In this document: positions 17,581-26,231 of the stretch, one piece after another
Layout of the letters: each line of letters starts with the position of its first letter
Numbering within the stretch: the first letter of the stretch is position 1
Assembly: GCA_018239985.1 (NCBI GenBank)
Contig: JAFEGK010000018.1
Location: forward strand, 1 to 39,375
From: Verrucomicrobiota bacterium
Lineage (GTDB): Bacteria > Chlamydiota > Chlamydiia > Chlamydiales > Rhabdochlamydiaceae
Length of the DNA: 39,375 bases
Direction of reading: 5' to 3'
Made by a program: the position numbers and the translations under genes
The notes under the pieces: generated by a model
Told to the model about the DNA's origin: nothing
What the model saw: the letters and a program-made list of their open reading frames with translations, nothing else
Databases searched by the model: none

Positions 17581-18429
17581 CTAAACTTCTTCTAAAACTT
17601 CTTCGAATTCGGCAAAATTTTCCTGAGGCTCTACGGTAACCCCGTTGAACCCGATCAATCCTCTACGGGAGTTTCGACAGAAATCAATCCAATGTTTGAT
17701 ATGGGGATTGCTGGGAACTTCTTCTTCGATCTTATCAAGAGCTGCTTGGAGCGACAATCCGGAGCGGTAGGTGATACGAAACGCTTGGGTTAAGCTTTTA
17801 CGCACTTCTAGTGGGAAGCCATGACGCTTAAGCCCTACAAGGTTCAGTCCCCCAATTTTATAGGGCGCACCGGCTCCGATGGTATAGGGTGGGACGTCAT
17901 GTGTGATCCGGCTGAAGCCTCCAACCATGGAATAGCTTCCAATCCGAGAGAATTGGTGAACGGGTGTCATTCCCCCAATAACGGCAAAATCCTCGACGAT
18001 GACGTGCCCCGCTAAGTTGGCGTTATTTGCCATGATGACTCTGTTGCCAATTTCACAGTTATGCGCCACGTGACAATAGGCCATGATCAGGCAATTGTCG
18101 CCAATTTTCACGATTGAGTTTTCTTGGCATGAGGAATTGATTGTGCAAAACTCTCTGATCTCGCAATTTTTTCCGATGACGACGAATGTTTTTTCGCCAC
18201 GGAATTTCAAATCTTGTGTTTTTGTTCCGATACTCGCAGAAGGCCAAACGACTGTTCCCTCCCCAATTGTCGTATACCCATCGATATAGGCAAAGGATTT
18301 GATGACGACATTGTCTTCTAATGTCACGGTCCCCTTGATGACAGCATAGGCTTCGATCGTGACGTTCTCTCCAATTTTTGCTCCATTCTCAATAATCGCT
18401 GCAGGGTGTATATATGATTTCTTAGACAT
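17581..18429 (-). CDS. lpxA: UDP-N-acetylglucosamine acyltransferase
   Basis: LpxA adds a 3-hydroxyacyl chain to UDP-GlcNAc, the first step of lipid A synthesis, in the cytoplasm. The 282-residue product has the left-handed beta-helix of hexapeptide repeats up to about residue 190 and a C-terminal helical domain. The catalytic His is His123 in VAHN, equivalent to E. coli His125. It lies 18 bases after fabZ and six bases before fmt, in the usual chlamydial order lpxC-fabZ-lpxA-fmt. Confidence 0.97.
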   Translation of the reverse strand: MSKKSYIHPAAIIENGAKIGENVTIEAYAVIKGTVTLEDNVVIKSFAYIDGYTTIGEGTVVWPSASIGTKTQDLKFRGEKTFVVIGKNCEIREFCTINSSCQENSIVKIGDNCLIMAYCHVAHNCEIGNRVIMANNANLAGHVIVEDFAVIGGMTPVHQFSRIGSYSMVGGFSRITHDVPPYTIGAGAPYKIGGLNLVGLKRHGFPLEVRKSLTQAFRITYRSGLSLQAALDKIEEEVPSNPHIKHWIDFCRNSRRGLIGFNGVTVEPQENFAEFEEVLEEV

Positions 18430-18447
18430 TTTCTTTTTATTCCCCGT

Positions 18448-18915
18448 TTATAGTTGTTCTTTTTGAATGAGGACAAACCCAATTTCGGCTTCAGCAGCAA
18501 GCTGCTCGGCAACCAAGGCTTTTGCTTGGATTCTCCCCCCTTTGTTGCTGATATGGATCCCCTCGCAATGTAATGTCAAAACGTCCCCTGGGACAACCGG
18601 TCTGCGGAATTTTGCATTGTTGACATTGAGCAGCAGGGCGATTTTGCTATTTTGCACTTTTTGATGGACGAGGATTCCTCCAGTTTGCGCGAGAGCTTCT
18701 AGGATAAGGACTCCAGGCATAATGGGAACACCTGGGAAATGTCCCTGAAAGAACTGTTCGTTCGCTGTGACATTTTTGATTCCAACAATCAGATTAGCTT
18801 CCATATCCATTTCGATAATTTTGTCGACGAGTAAAAAAGGATACCGATGTGGCAGGATCTTGAGGATGTCTTTGATATCCAAAACTGGGACTTCACTTTT
18901 TGTTTCTGATGCCAT
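18448..18915 (-). CDS. fabZ: 3-hydroxyacyl-ACP dehydratase FabZ
   Basis: FabZ dehydrates 3-hydroxyacyl-ACP in fatty acid elongation and competes with LpxA for 3-hydroxyacyl-ACP. The 155-residue hot-dog-fold product has LPHRYPFLLVDKI at about residue 21. The catalytic residues are His59 (GHFPGVPIMPGVL) and Glu73 (LEALAQ). The gene lies between lpxC (14 bases) and lpxA (18 bases), so lipid A and fatty acid genes share one transcript. Confidence 0.97.
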   Translation of the reverse strand: MASETKSEVPVLDIKDILKILPHRYPFLLVDKIIEMDMEANLIVGIKNVTANEQFFQGHFPGVPIMPGVLILEALAQTGGILVHQKVQNSKIALLLNVNNAKFRRPVVPGDVLTLHCEGIHISNKGGRIQAKALVAEQLAAEAEIGFVLIQKEQL

Positions 18916-18929
18916 TTTTCGCTAATCTC

Positions 18930-19832
18930 CTAGGCTTTCTCGAGCTTTAAATGATTTAATAATTCGCGGGCGAATGCCACATTTGATGCGTGCCCAGAGC
19001 GAATCGCGATCACATGGGCATGAAATGTATTTGAAACTAAAGACAAATCGCCAATCAAATCGAGGATTTTATGACGAACCATCTCGTCATCAAAGCGAAC
19101 TCCATCAGGATTAATAACGACGTCGTTTTTAATGATGACGGCATTGTCTAATCCCCCGCCTTTGATGAGGCCGCTTTCGATGAATGGCGCGATCTCTTCA
19201 TAAAGGCAGAAAGTGCGACAGGGGGCGATCGCTTGTGCGAAATCGTGCGGATTGACAGCGATTGAAAAATACTGTGATTTGAGCAGAGTTGACTCGGGGA
19301 AATGCAGGGTATAGCTGACTCGAAATTCTTTGGCCGGCATTGCGACGAGGTGGATTTCCCCTTTTGACCAACTTACGGGATACTCAAGGGTATAGATCTC
19401 TTTTTCCTCCCCTAACTCTTTGATTCCTCCCTTAAGAATAGCCTCGACAAAGGGTTCAGCGCTCCCATCCATAATCGGCACTTCTGGCCCAGAAATTTCA
19501 AGAACAGCATTATCAATTCCCATGGCCCTTAAAGCGGAGAGGAGATGCTCTACTGTATGAATGGTGAATTTGTGATTTCCTAAAATTGTACAACGGGGGG
19601 TGTTAACGACATGATCCAGATCTGCAGTGACTTGCGGTTTTCCCGGAAGGTCAGTACGTTGAAAGACAATTCCCGAATTGGCCCTTGCTGGGTGGATGGT
19701 GATTGTCGCCTTGGCACCCGTAAAAAGCCCTATTCCGGAGAGGGATACCGATCCTTTGAGCGTCCTCTGCTTCGAAGGATCAAGCATTTCTCCTTGGGAG
19801 AGCTTAGTAGAAACTTCATAAGTTACTGCCAA
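18930..19832 (-). CDS. lpxC: UDP-3-O-acyl-N-acetylglucosamine deacetylase
   Basis: LpxC is the zinc-dependent deacetylase and committed step of lipid A synthesis. Zinc ligands are His96 (HTVEHLLSA), His254 and Asp258 (HKILDLIGD); the catalytic base Glu95 and the general acid His281 (RSGHAS) are present. This start is a TTG with GAGG seven bases upstream and gives 300 residues. An internal ATG at 19787 would give 285 residues, close to the Chlamydia protein (286 from memory), but its AAGGAG lies only two bases away. I keep the TTG and mark the start as open. No large insertion or loss is seen. Confidence 0.95.
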   Translation of the reverse strand: MAVTYEVSTKLSQGEMLDPSKQRTLKGSVSLSGIGLFTGAKATITIHPARANSGIVFQRTDLPGKPQVTADLDHVVNTPRCTILGNHKFTIHTVEHLLSALRAMGIDNAVLEISGPEVPIMDGSAEPFVEAILKGGIKELGEEKEIYTLEYPVSWSKGEIHLVAMPAKEFRVSYTLHFPESTLLKSQYFSIAVNPHDFAQAIAPCRTFCLYEEIAPFIESGLIKGGGLDNAVIIKNDVVINPDGVRFDDEMVRHKILDLIGDLSLVSNTFHAHVIAIRSGHASNVAFARELLNHLKLEKA

Positions 19833-19913
19833 CAGACACCTCTTTTTTTAACTTCTGAGTCTGCCATGAATGATAAAAGGTATCGAAACTTGCAGATTTT
19901 AGCAATGACAAAC

Positions 19914-21500
19914 TCATTTTGACCTGTAAAAATTTTTATTTGAAAGCAGGAACAAACCAAAAAAAATTACACATAAGCAAAGTATTCCTCCGTTACCCCA
20001 GATGGTGAAAAGGGTCCGATACTCATAGGGGTTTATCTGTGCCATTAATACTCCAGCTTGCAAGTTTTTTTCTTTTGTCGATTCGGCAAGCTTTGCTACT
20101 TCTTGACCTAAACTATCGACCGCTGCACTGACTCCTGTATTGCACGCCCTGAGCAATGGAGCCCCACTCTCTACCGCCCGGATCTTCGCATGTTCATAAT
20201 GCTGGCTCGGGAGCAGAGAAAAGGGGTACCATCCGTCATTAGTTACATTAATAAGCATTTTGGCCCCTTTTAATCTACCCTCTCGAACATTTTGCGGAAA
20301 AGTTTCCTCATAGCAGATCGAAACGCTCATTGGAAGTTTCCCGTCAAAGACTTTAGCCTCTTTGCCATGCTCAAAAAAAGCGGTGATCCCATAGCTTTTA
20401 ACAAGGGGTGTAAGGAAGGAAAAAGGAAGGTATTCAACCAGCGGAACCAAAATCCTTTTATCGTACCTCTCTATCGAATTTTCTCTTGGATTTACGTAGA
20501 ATGCGGAACTGTAGAATTTCCCCTCCTCCTCGTGATCAAGCCCGAGGATAAGGTCACTTTGAAAAATATTAGCTAATCCTTGCGCCCAGTAGGCATTAGA
20601 GACTTTAGTTTCTTCAGATGGGGGGAGAAATTCGGCTACTTCCGACCCAAAGAAATGGATAAAAAGTTGATCGACTGTGCTCTTGTTATAGACTTTGTGG
20701 TGAGCAGAGAAAGGGACGGCCGACTCGGGAAGTACGATCAAGTCAGCCGGTTTTGAATCTTTTAGTAATTCAAGTATCCTTCCCCACTGAAAGTATGGCG
20801 ATAGGTACTCCAAGGGGCGACCATCGAGCAATGTTTTTTGAGATGGCAAAAGACCAGTCTGCACTAGAAGGCATGTAAATGGCTTTTGCTCTGCTTTCTC
20901 CATCTGGGTTTGATGATAACTCAGGTGGACAAACCCAAAAAGATATGGGAGGCAGATTGCCGCTACCCAAGCCACTATTGATGAGGCTTGTTTCTCCGCT
21001 AAGGCTTTAAGTCCAAGTAAATTCGAGAAAATCACCCAAAAGGAGAGTCCCAACACACCGAAAACAGAAGCTAATTGCAGGCAATAAGGATTCGAAAGGG
21101 CAAGCCCGCTTAAATTCCAGCTGTAACCACAAAGAAAAAAGAAGCGCGACCACTCTAAAATAGTCCAAAAAGAGGCAATACCTAAAATCTGGACTAACCT
21201 GAGAGGAGGGGAAATGAATTTTGTCAACAGCCCGAACTGAATGCCCACTCCGACACTCAAAGCAAGCCAAACCAGTAGAATATAAAAGCCTTGATATTCA
21301 ATAGAGGTCATCCAAGATAATTGGATAAGGCTGACTAGAGTATACCAAACTGTCCCTCGCCAAAATCTGCCATTCAGCGGCAGAGATCGCCAAAAGAGGG
21401 CATACCCGACGGCGGCTCCGATCGGCCCGAGCCAAGGAATAAAGCTCGGCTGACTTAGTGCCACAATCAAGCAACTGAGAAAAAACATTGCAATTGCCAC
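19914..21500 (-). CDS. lnt: Apolipoprotein N-acyltransferase
   Basis: Lnt adds the third acyl chain to the N-terminal cysteine of lipoproteins in the inner membrane. The 528-residue product has about six N-terminal membrane helices (1-195), a periplasmic carbon-nitrogen hydrolase domain (about 207-480) and a C-terminal membrane helix (about 500-522). The catalytic triad is Glu259 (VLPESA), Lys348 (YDKR) and Cys396 (SICYEE). The conserved NVTNDGW motif follows. The start is GTG sharing one base with the stop of the upstream gene; an ATG four codons later is an alternative. The partner gene upstream encodes a DoxX-like protein. Chlamydia has the same gene after lpxC (cutE). Confidence 0.96.
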   Translation of the reverse strand: MAIAMFFLSCLIVALSQPSFIPWLGPIGAAVGYALFWRSLPLNGRFWRGTVWYTLVSLIQLSWMTSIEYQGFYILLVWLALSVGVGIQFGLLTKFISPPLRLVQILGIASFWTILEWSRFFFLCGYSWNLSGLALSNPYCLQLASVFGVLGLSFWVIFSNLLGLKALAEKQASSIVAWVAAICLPYLFGFVHLSYHQTQMEKAEQKPFTCLLVQTGLLPSQKTLLDGRPLEYLSPYFQWGRILELLKDSKPADLIVLPESAVPFSAHHKVYNKSTVDQLFIHFFGSEVAEFLPPSEETKVSNAYWAQGLANIFQSDLILGLDHEEEGKFYSSAFYVNPRENSIERYDKRILVPLVEYLPFSFLTPLVKSYGITAFFEHGKEAKVFDGKLPMSVSICYEETFPQNVREGRLKGAKMLINVTNDGWYPFSLLPSQHYEHAKIRAVESGAPLLRACNTGVSAAVDSLGQEVAKLAESTKEKNLQAGVLMAQINPYEYRTLFTIWGNGGILCLCVIFFGLFLLSNKNFYRSK

Positions 21501-21952
21501 TATTTACTGACGCTTACTTTTTTCTGGCCTGAACCAAACGCAAGTAAAGTGAGTCCGCCTCCAAAAATACCGAGGTTTTTCAAGAACATCACTATTTGCA
21601 ATTCTTGTGCAGCCCCCTGCAGATCCCAAAAGTTGTGAAATAGAAAGGTGGTGGGGATCAAGAAAAGACAGAGAATGAGCGCCCCGAAACGGACCTGAAG
21701 CCCAGTAAGAATGAGAAGAGCGCCTCCTAACTCGACGATTGTCGCAATTAGCAGGACCATGGGGGCCAATGAGACAATCCGATCGAGGATCATTTGGATC
21801 CAGGCATTCTGATACGATGCGCTCAGCACATCAAGCACTTGATTTACAAGCTCTTGCTCCATAGCATCCCATCTCATAATCTTGGCAATCCCAGAAACAA
21901 TAAAGGGGATACAGAAACAGAGCCTCCCCAAAAATGAAATAATTTTTTGCAT
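21500..21952 (-). CDS. DoxX-family membrane protein
   Basis: The 150-residue product has four hydrophobic helices, at about residues 4-20, 60-80, 85-105 and 110-140. The N-terminus FLGRLCFCIPFIVSGIAKI, with its conserved serine-glycine and lysine, and the GxALLILTGLQVRFGA segment fit the DoxX/YphA-type membrane protein family, whose function is mostly unclear (some members act in redox or stress complexes). The ATG has AAGGAG seven bases upstream. Its stop overlaps the lnt start by one base, so it is coupled to lnt. It is divergent from rsmB across a 40-base gap. Confidence 0.8.
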   Translation of the reverse strand: MQKIISFLGRLCFCIPFIVSGIAKIMRWDAMEQELVNQVLDVLSASYQNAWIQMILDRIVSLAPMVLLIATIVELGGALLILTGLQVRFGALILCLFLIPTTFLFHNFWDLQGAAQELQIVMFLKNLGIFGGGLTLLAFGSGQKKVSVSK

Positions 21953-21980
21953 GGATTTCTCCTTTTGGTCTTAGTATAAT
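21952..21980 (+). promoter_or_regulatory. Candidate promoter for rsmB in a 40-base divergent gap
   Basis: A perfect TATAAT lies at 21975-21980. Seventeen bases upstream is TGGATT (21952-21957), a weak -35. The predicted start of transcription is only about six bases before the rsmB ATG at 21993, and no Shine-Dalgarno sequence is visible, so the message could be nearly leaderless. The minus strand of the same gap reads TATACT and could serve the DoxX-lnt genes. Confidence 0.42.
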
Positions 21981-21992
21981 AGATTTCTAATT

Positions 21993-23129
21993 ATGGAGAA
22001 AACTTTTCGAGACTATCATCTTTTCCAAATCCTTAATTCAACAGATTTTGGATCGGTGCCACTTGACGTTCATTTAGGGCATTATTTTCGGAATCATAGA
22101 GCGCTTGGCTCTAAAGACCGAAAATTTATTGCAGAACGCATTTATAAACTCGTCCGTTGGATGGGGCTGATCGATTACTTTTGCTCGGGTAATCATAGCT
22201 GGGATGCAAGAAATACGGCGTTTGAAAAAATTGACCTTCCTCATAAGATCAAAGACCCCTCGATCCCCTCGCACATCCGGGCAAGCTTTCCTAAACATTT
22301 TTTCAACCTCTTAGTCGAATCCTATGGTGAAGAAGAGGCGTTCAAAATTTGCCTAAATTGCAATGCCACTGCTCCGACAACTATTCGCATTAACCCCCTA
22401 AAGACTACACGTTCTATGCTGCTTACCCAGTTGGAAAAAAGATTTTCTATTGGCCCAACTCCCTATTCTGACTTCGGGATCCATTTTGTAGACAAAGTGA
22501 ATTTTAACGAATTGCCCGAATTTAAAGAGGGGTTATTTGATGTCCAAGATGAGGGGAGCCAACTTGTGGCAAATTTAGTCGAGGCGAACCCCGGCGACCA
22601 GGTGCTCGACTATTGCGCTGGTGCTGGAGGCAAAACACTCGCCTTTGCTTTTAAGCTACAGGGAAAAGGGCAAATCTACCTGCACGACATCCGAGATCGC
22701 CCTCTTCAAGAAGCAAAAAAGCGGTTGAAGAGAGCGGGAATTGAAAATGGGCAAATTCTAACCTTTGATTCCCCCCAAAAAAGGGATCTGTTAGGAAAAA
22801 TGGATTGGGTTTTGGTTGATGTCCCCTGTAGTGGCTCTGGCACGCTTCGTCGCAATCCCGATCTTAAATGGAAATTTTCCCCTGAAATGCTCAGCCGCTT
22901 AGTCGAGGAGCAAAGGGAGATCTTCACCAAGGCTCTTGAGTATATGGCACCAAATGGAAAAATTGTCTACGCCACCTGCAGCATTCTTCCACATGAAAAT
23001 GAACAGCAGATCGCATTTTTTACAGAAACTTATGGGCTTGAATTAGTGAAGCCACCCTTTAAATCGCTACCTGAAAACGGGGGGATGGATGGATTTTTTG
23101 GTGCAATTTTAACCTGCAAACAGCTATAG
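21993..23129 (+). CDS. rsmB: 16S rRNA m5C methyltransferase (RsmB/Fmu)
   Basis: This enzyme uses SAM to methylate a cytosine of 16S rRNA. The 378-residue product has an N-terminal helical NusB-like region (about 1-115), shorter than in E. coli (429 total), then the catalytic Rossmann domain. The SAM motif DYCAGAGGKT is at 206-215. The two catalytic cysteines are Cys279 (VPCSGSGTLRRNPD) and Cys329 (YATCS). The orthologue in Chlamydia is fmu (CT553 from memory). It begins a plus-strand run with the chaperone gene and ksgA, so two rRNA methylases share a transcript. The start lacks a visible ribosome-binding site. Confidence 0.93.
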   Translation: MEKTFRDYHLFQILNSTDFGSVPLDVHLGHYFRNHRALGSKDRKFIAERIYKLVRWMGLIDYFCSGNHSWDARNTAFEKIDLPHKIKDPSIPSHIRASFPKHFFNLLVESYGEEEAFKICLNCNATAPTTIRINPLKTTRSMLLTQLEKRFSIGPTPYSDFGIHFVDKVNFNELPEFKEGLFDVQDEGSQLVANLVEANPGDQVLDYCAGAGGKTLAFAFKLQGKGQIYLHDIRDRPLQEAKKRLKRAGIENGQILTFDSPQKRDLLGKMDWVLVDVPCSGSGTLRRNPDLKWKFSPEMLSRLVEEQREIFTKALEYMAPNGKIVYATCSILPHENEQQIAFFTETYGLELVKPPFKSLPENGGMDGFFGAILTCKQL

Positions 23130-23136
23130 TGGTAGT

Positions 23137-24165
23137 ATGAAATTAAAACTGATTCCTTTCCTGCTCCTTTTACCCCTCTTGGCGATTGCAAATGAACCTC
23201 AAGGTGAACTTGTGGTACAAAACCGGATTTTGGCTACTGTCAACGGAAAAAATATTACCGTCATGGACGTCATGAAAAAGATGGATGTCTATTTGGCTCG
23301 AGCATATCCCGAGTATGCCAAATCGAATACCCACCGCTATCAGTTTTTCTCGCAAAATTGGAAGCGAACTCTCAACCAGATGATAGATAATGAGCTGATT
23401 GTCGCCGACGCCGAAAGGCTCGAGATGAAAATCACCGATGCTGATATTCGGGAGATCATCCATGAACGCTTTGGCCCTAATGTGATTGCGACTCTCGATG
23501 AACTTGGTGTGACTTATGATGAAGCTCGCACAATGATCCACCACGAGATTGCCTCTCAACGGATGACCTGGTATCGGGTTCACTCTAAGGCGATGCACAA
23601 GGTTGGCCCTCAATCGATTAAAAATGCATTTGAAGAGCATATCGTCAATAATCCCCCAAAAGAAGAGTGGAAATATCAGGTGATTTCGATTCGGGGAAAA
23701 ACAGAGCAACTCGGCAACATCTATGCTCAAAAAGCCATAGCTGTAATTAAGAATGAACCTCTTCCTTTCGAAGAGCTCGCCAAACTCTTAAAAGAGCAAT
23801 CTTCTGAAGATGAAAATATCTCTGTGACCGTATCAGATGAATATTGCGTGGAAGGGAAAGCACTCTCTGATTCACACAAAGCTGTAATCTGCAGTCTTAC
23901 ACCTGGAACCTATAGCGAACCTACACTCCAAGTTAGCCGCGATAAAAGTGCTGTCCACCGAATATTTTACCTGAAAGAGCATTCTGTCAGCCCTCCGCCA
24001 AAATTCGATGCGGCTATGATTGATAATCTGCAAGATGACCTGATACAAAAACAGATCGAAGTTGAATATCCTCAGTACATGGCCAAATTGCGTAAACAGT
24101 TCAATTTTGATGAAAAGAGTCTGGAGGCCATCCCCACTGACTTCCAGCCCTTCTCCTTACTTTAG
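23137..24165 (+). CDS. SurA-like periplasmic chaperone with degenerate parvulin domain
   Basis: The 342-residue product has a signal peptide (MKLKLIPFLLLLPLLAIA, cut near residue 18). A SurA-type N-terminal domain follows (about 25-175) with the typical start ILATVNGKNITVMDV and the helix MIDNELIVADAERL. Residues about 178-285 align in position with a parvulin domain. The diagnostic GGDLGW-like motif and the usual catalytic His/Cys pattern are not visible there, so isomerase activity is doubtful. In E. coli SurA the chaperone function resides mainly outside the isomerase domains, so it probably helps outer-membrane proteins fold. It lies seven bases after rsmB and six before ksgA. Confidence 0.8.
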   Translation: MKLKLIPFLLLLPLLAIANEPQGELVVQNRILATVNGKNITVMDVMKKMDVYLARAYPEYAKSNTHRYQFFSQNWKRTLNQMIDNELIVADAERLEMKITDADIREIIHERFGPNVIATLDELGVTYDEARTMIHHEIASQRMTWYRVHSKAMHKVGPQSIKNAFEEHIVNNPPKEEWKYQVISIRGKTEQLGNIYAQKAIAVIKNEPLPFEELAKLLKEQSSEDENISVTVSDEYCVEGKALSDSHKAVICSLTPGTYSEPTLQVSRDKSAVHRIFYLKEHSVSPPPKFDAAMIDNLQDDLIQKQIEVEYPQYMAKLRKQFNFDEKSLEAIPTDFQPFSLL

Positions 24166-24171
24166 ATTATA

Positions 24172-24978
24172 ATGCCCATCTATCGCCCATCAGAACTCCA
24201 TCAACTAGGTGTTAGGGCAAAAAAAGCTCTTTCCCAAAATTTTCTGATCGATCACAACATCCTTGAAAAGATCTGCACTGCCGCCTCCATCCAAGAAGGA
24301 GATCAAATCCTCGAAATTGGCCCCGGACCCGGAGCCCTGACAGAATGCCTGCTGAAAAAAGGGGCCTTTGTTTATGCTGTTGAAAAGGATCGAGAGCTAG
24401 CTGAAAAATTGACAAGGTTTGATTCAAAAAACCTCAAAGTCTTTTGCGATGACGCGCTCACTTTCCCGATCAATGACCTTCCCTCGGGCATAAAAGTTGT
24501 TGCCAATCTTCCCTATCATATTACGACACCAGTTATTACCCGATTTATCGATCAATACCCAAAAATCAGTTCTCTCACTGTGATGGTCCAAAAAGAGGTC
24601 GGCCAGAGGATGGTCGCTAAAGAAAACACCCCAATGTATAGCAGCTTTACATTATTTTTGAATGCCTATAGCACCCCCCGGTATTGTTTCACAGTTAAAC
24701 CAAATTCCTTCTACCCAGCCCCATCTGTCCATTCCTGTGTGGTTCACCTGCCGCTCAAGCCATTCCCTTTTTCATTTTCTCCCGAGGAATTCTTTGCGAT
24801 GACTCGAAAAGCATTCGGACAGAGGCGCAAGATGTTACGCTCTTCCTTGCGGGACATAGAAGGTATTGATGAAGCCCTTAAAGCTCTTAGCTTTGAAACG
24901 GTTCGCCCACAGGAGCTGTCACTTGCCGATTTTGGTGCTCTTTTTGAAAAGCTTAAATCCAAGCACAATAGCCAGTAG
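24172..24978 (+). CDS. ksgA: 16S rRNA dimethyladenosine transferase
   Basis: KsgA (RsmA) dimethylates the two adjacent adenines near the 3' end of 16S rRNA. The 268-residue product has KALSQNFLIDHNIL at residue 18, the SAM-binding EIGPGPGALTE motif at 48-58, and the catalytic NLPY at 112-115. The C-terminal helical domain ends with RPQELSLADFGALFEKL. surA then ksgA is a neighbourhood also known in proteobacteria. The last 60 bases overlap the end of dacF on the opposite strand. Confidence 0.96.
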   Translation: MPIYRPSELHQLGVRAKKALSQNFLIDHNILEKICTAASIQEGDQILEIGPGPGALTECLLKKGAFVYAVEKDRELAEKLTRFDSKNLKVFCDDALTFPINDLPSGIKVVANLPYHITTPVITRFIDQYPKISSLTVMVQKEVGQRMVAKENTPMYSSFTLFLNAYSTPRYCFTVKPNSFYPAPSVHSCVVHLPLKPFPFSFSPEEFFAMTRKAFGQRRKMLRSSLRDIEGIDEALKALSFETVRPQELSLADFGALFEKLKSKHNSQ

Positions 24979-26166
24979 GATCGCCCCCCAAATCGCAATT
25001 TGCTTGGCGAGGTCTAGGATTTGGTAGATCACCGCCTTTTTTAACCCGGTTTCGGCTAAAAGAGGCGATTCTACTAAAGTTTTGCCTGTCGCATCTTCAA
25101 CGATAAGCTTTCCTACCTCTTTTCCTTGAGGGATAGGCAGCTCTAACGTATTCCAAATCAATCGCGCTTTGAGCTCTTTTTCCTCTGAGGGGAAATATGA
25201 AACGACAATATCGTGATCTAGGCGACCTTTCAGTTGGCCTTTGGCTTTGGGAACATTCTTGACAAAACATTCGTGATCCTTCGCAAAGAGGAGTCGATTT
25301 TTCTTTTTTTCTCGAAAAGCAGCCTCGAAAAGGGCCATTGCCTCCTTGAATTGATCATCTCTAGATTTACATCCGAGTACGACGGCTACAAGGCGCCGTC
25401 CATTATCTTCAGCAGCAGCGACAAAGTTCCGACCGGCATCTGCTGTATAGCCCATTTTTCCACCTAAGCTCTTGGGATAGTTGTACTTGCCGCTCTTGAC
25501 GATTTTGTTCACAATCGTTAACCCGTTTTCTCCGGTATAGGAAACTGTCTTCAAAATTTTGGCGATGATCGGATTATTAAATGCCATGCTAGTGATCAGT
25601 GCCATCTCGTGGGCCGTAGTCACTTGGCTGGGGTGATGCAATCCATGTGGATTATAGAAATGGGTTTTGGTTAGCCCTTTTGATCTTAGGAATTGATTTA
25701 GCTCTTTCACAAATGTTTCGATCGATCCCGAGCAAGCCTCGGCGATCACATTGCCGGCATCGTTGCCCGAACGGAGAAGCAGCGCATGCAGCATGGTATC
25801 AAGTGAATAGATTTGCCCAACTTTTATCCCTGTCATGACCCCATCATGCTCTAGAATATGAGGCGGATAAGCGTCAAAATCGGCCTGCCTGATCGCTGCG
25901 CTCATGATCTCCATTGCGCTCTTTGTTACGGGGCAAGGCATGCTCAAATCGCATTTTTTCCCTTCGATCACATAGAGGGCAACCGCCATTTTCATGATGC
26001 TGGCTGGGTGATGGAGAAGATGAGGATCTTTTTCAAATAAAATTGCCCCGGTATCAGGATTATATAATATGGCCGATCGGGCCTGGACTGAGCATTTAAG
26101 CGGCTGAGCCACAAGCCCGGAAAAAAATAGGAGGATAGAAGAAAGGACAACAGCCAGATTTTTCAT
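24919..26166 (-). CDS. dacF: D-alanyl-D-alanine carboxypeptidase (DacF-type)
   Basis: This is a low-molecular-weight penicillin-binding protein that trims peptidoglycan stem peptides in the periplasm. From the ATG at 26166 the product has 415 residues. It has a signal peptide (1-20), SIMK at 56-59 with the nucleophilic Ser56, and SGN at 133-135. The third motif reads KMG at 237-239 instead of the usual KTG. A second domain follows from about 280, and a membrane anchor lies at about 385-405. The frame is open up to a TTG at 26205, but the signal peptide starts at this ATG. Low-level peptidoglycan at the division septum is known in chlamydiae. The 3' end overlaps ksgA by 60 bases. Confidence 0.92.
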   Translation of the reverse strand: MKNLAVVLSSILLFFSGLVAQPLKCSVQARSAILYNPDTGAILFEKDPHLLHHPASIMKMAVALYVIEGKKCDLSMPCPVTKSAMEIMSAAIRQADFDAYPPHILEHDGVMTGIKVGQIYSLDTMLHALLLRSGNDAGNVIAEACSGSIETFVKELNQFLRSKGLTKTHFYNPHGLHHPSQVTTAHEMALITSMAFNNPIIAKILKTVSYTGENGLTIVNKIVKSGKYNYPKSLGGKMGYTADAGRNFVAAAEDNGRRLVAVVLGCKSRDDQFKEAMALFEAAFREKKKNRLLFAKDHECFVKNVPKAKGQLKGRLDHDIVVSYFPSEEKELKARLIWNTLELPIPQGKEVGKLIVEDATGKTLVESPLLAETGLKKAVIYQILDLAKQIAIWGAILLAIVLGFKLFKKSTKIGK

Positions 26167-26231
26167 TATGTCGACTACTTTAAAAAAAAAGGCCGATATG
26201 GTCAAGTGAAGCTAGCGGTGGAGAAAATGAC

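Noticed and set aside
23170-23730. Open frame of 186 codons opposite the SurA-like gene
   Set aside because: The plus-strand gene has a signal peptide, domain motifs and operon context; the antisense frame has none of these.
26167-26205. N-terminal extension of dacF to a TTG at 26205
   Set aside because: A typical signal peptide begins at the ATG at 26166; the extension would bury it behind 13 residues.
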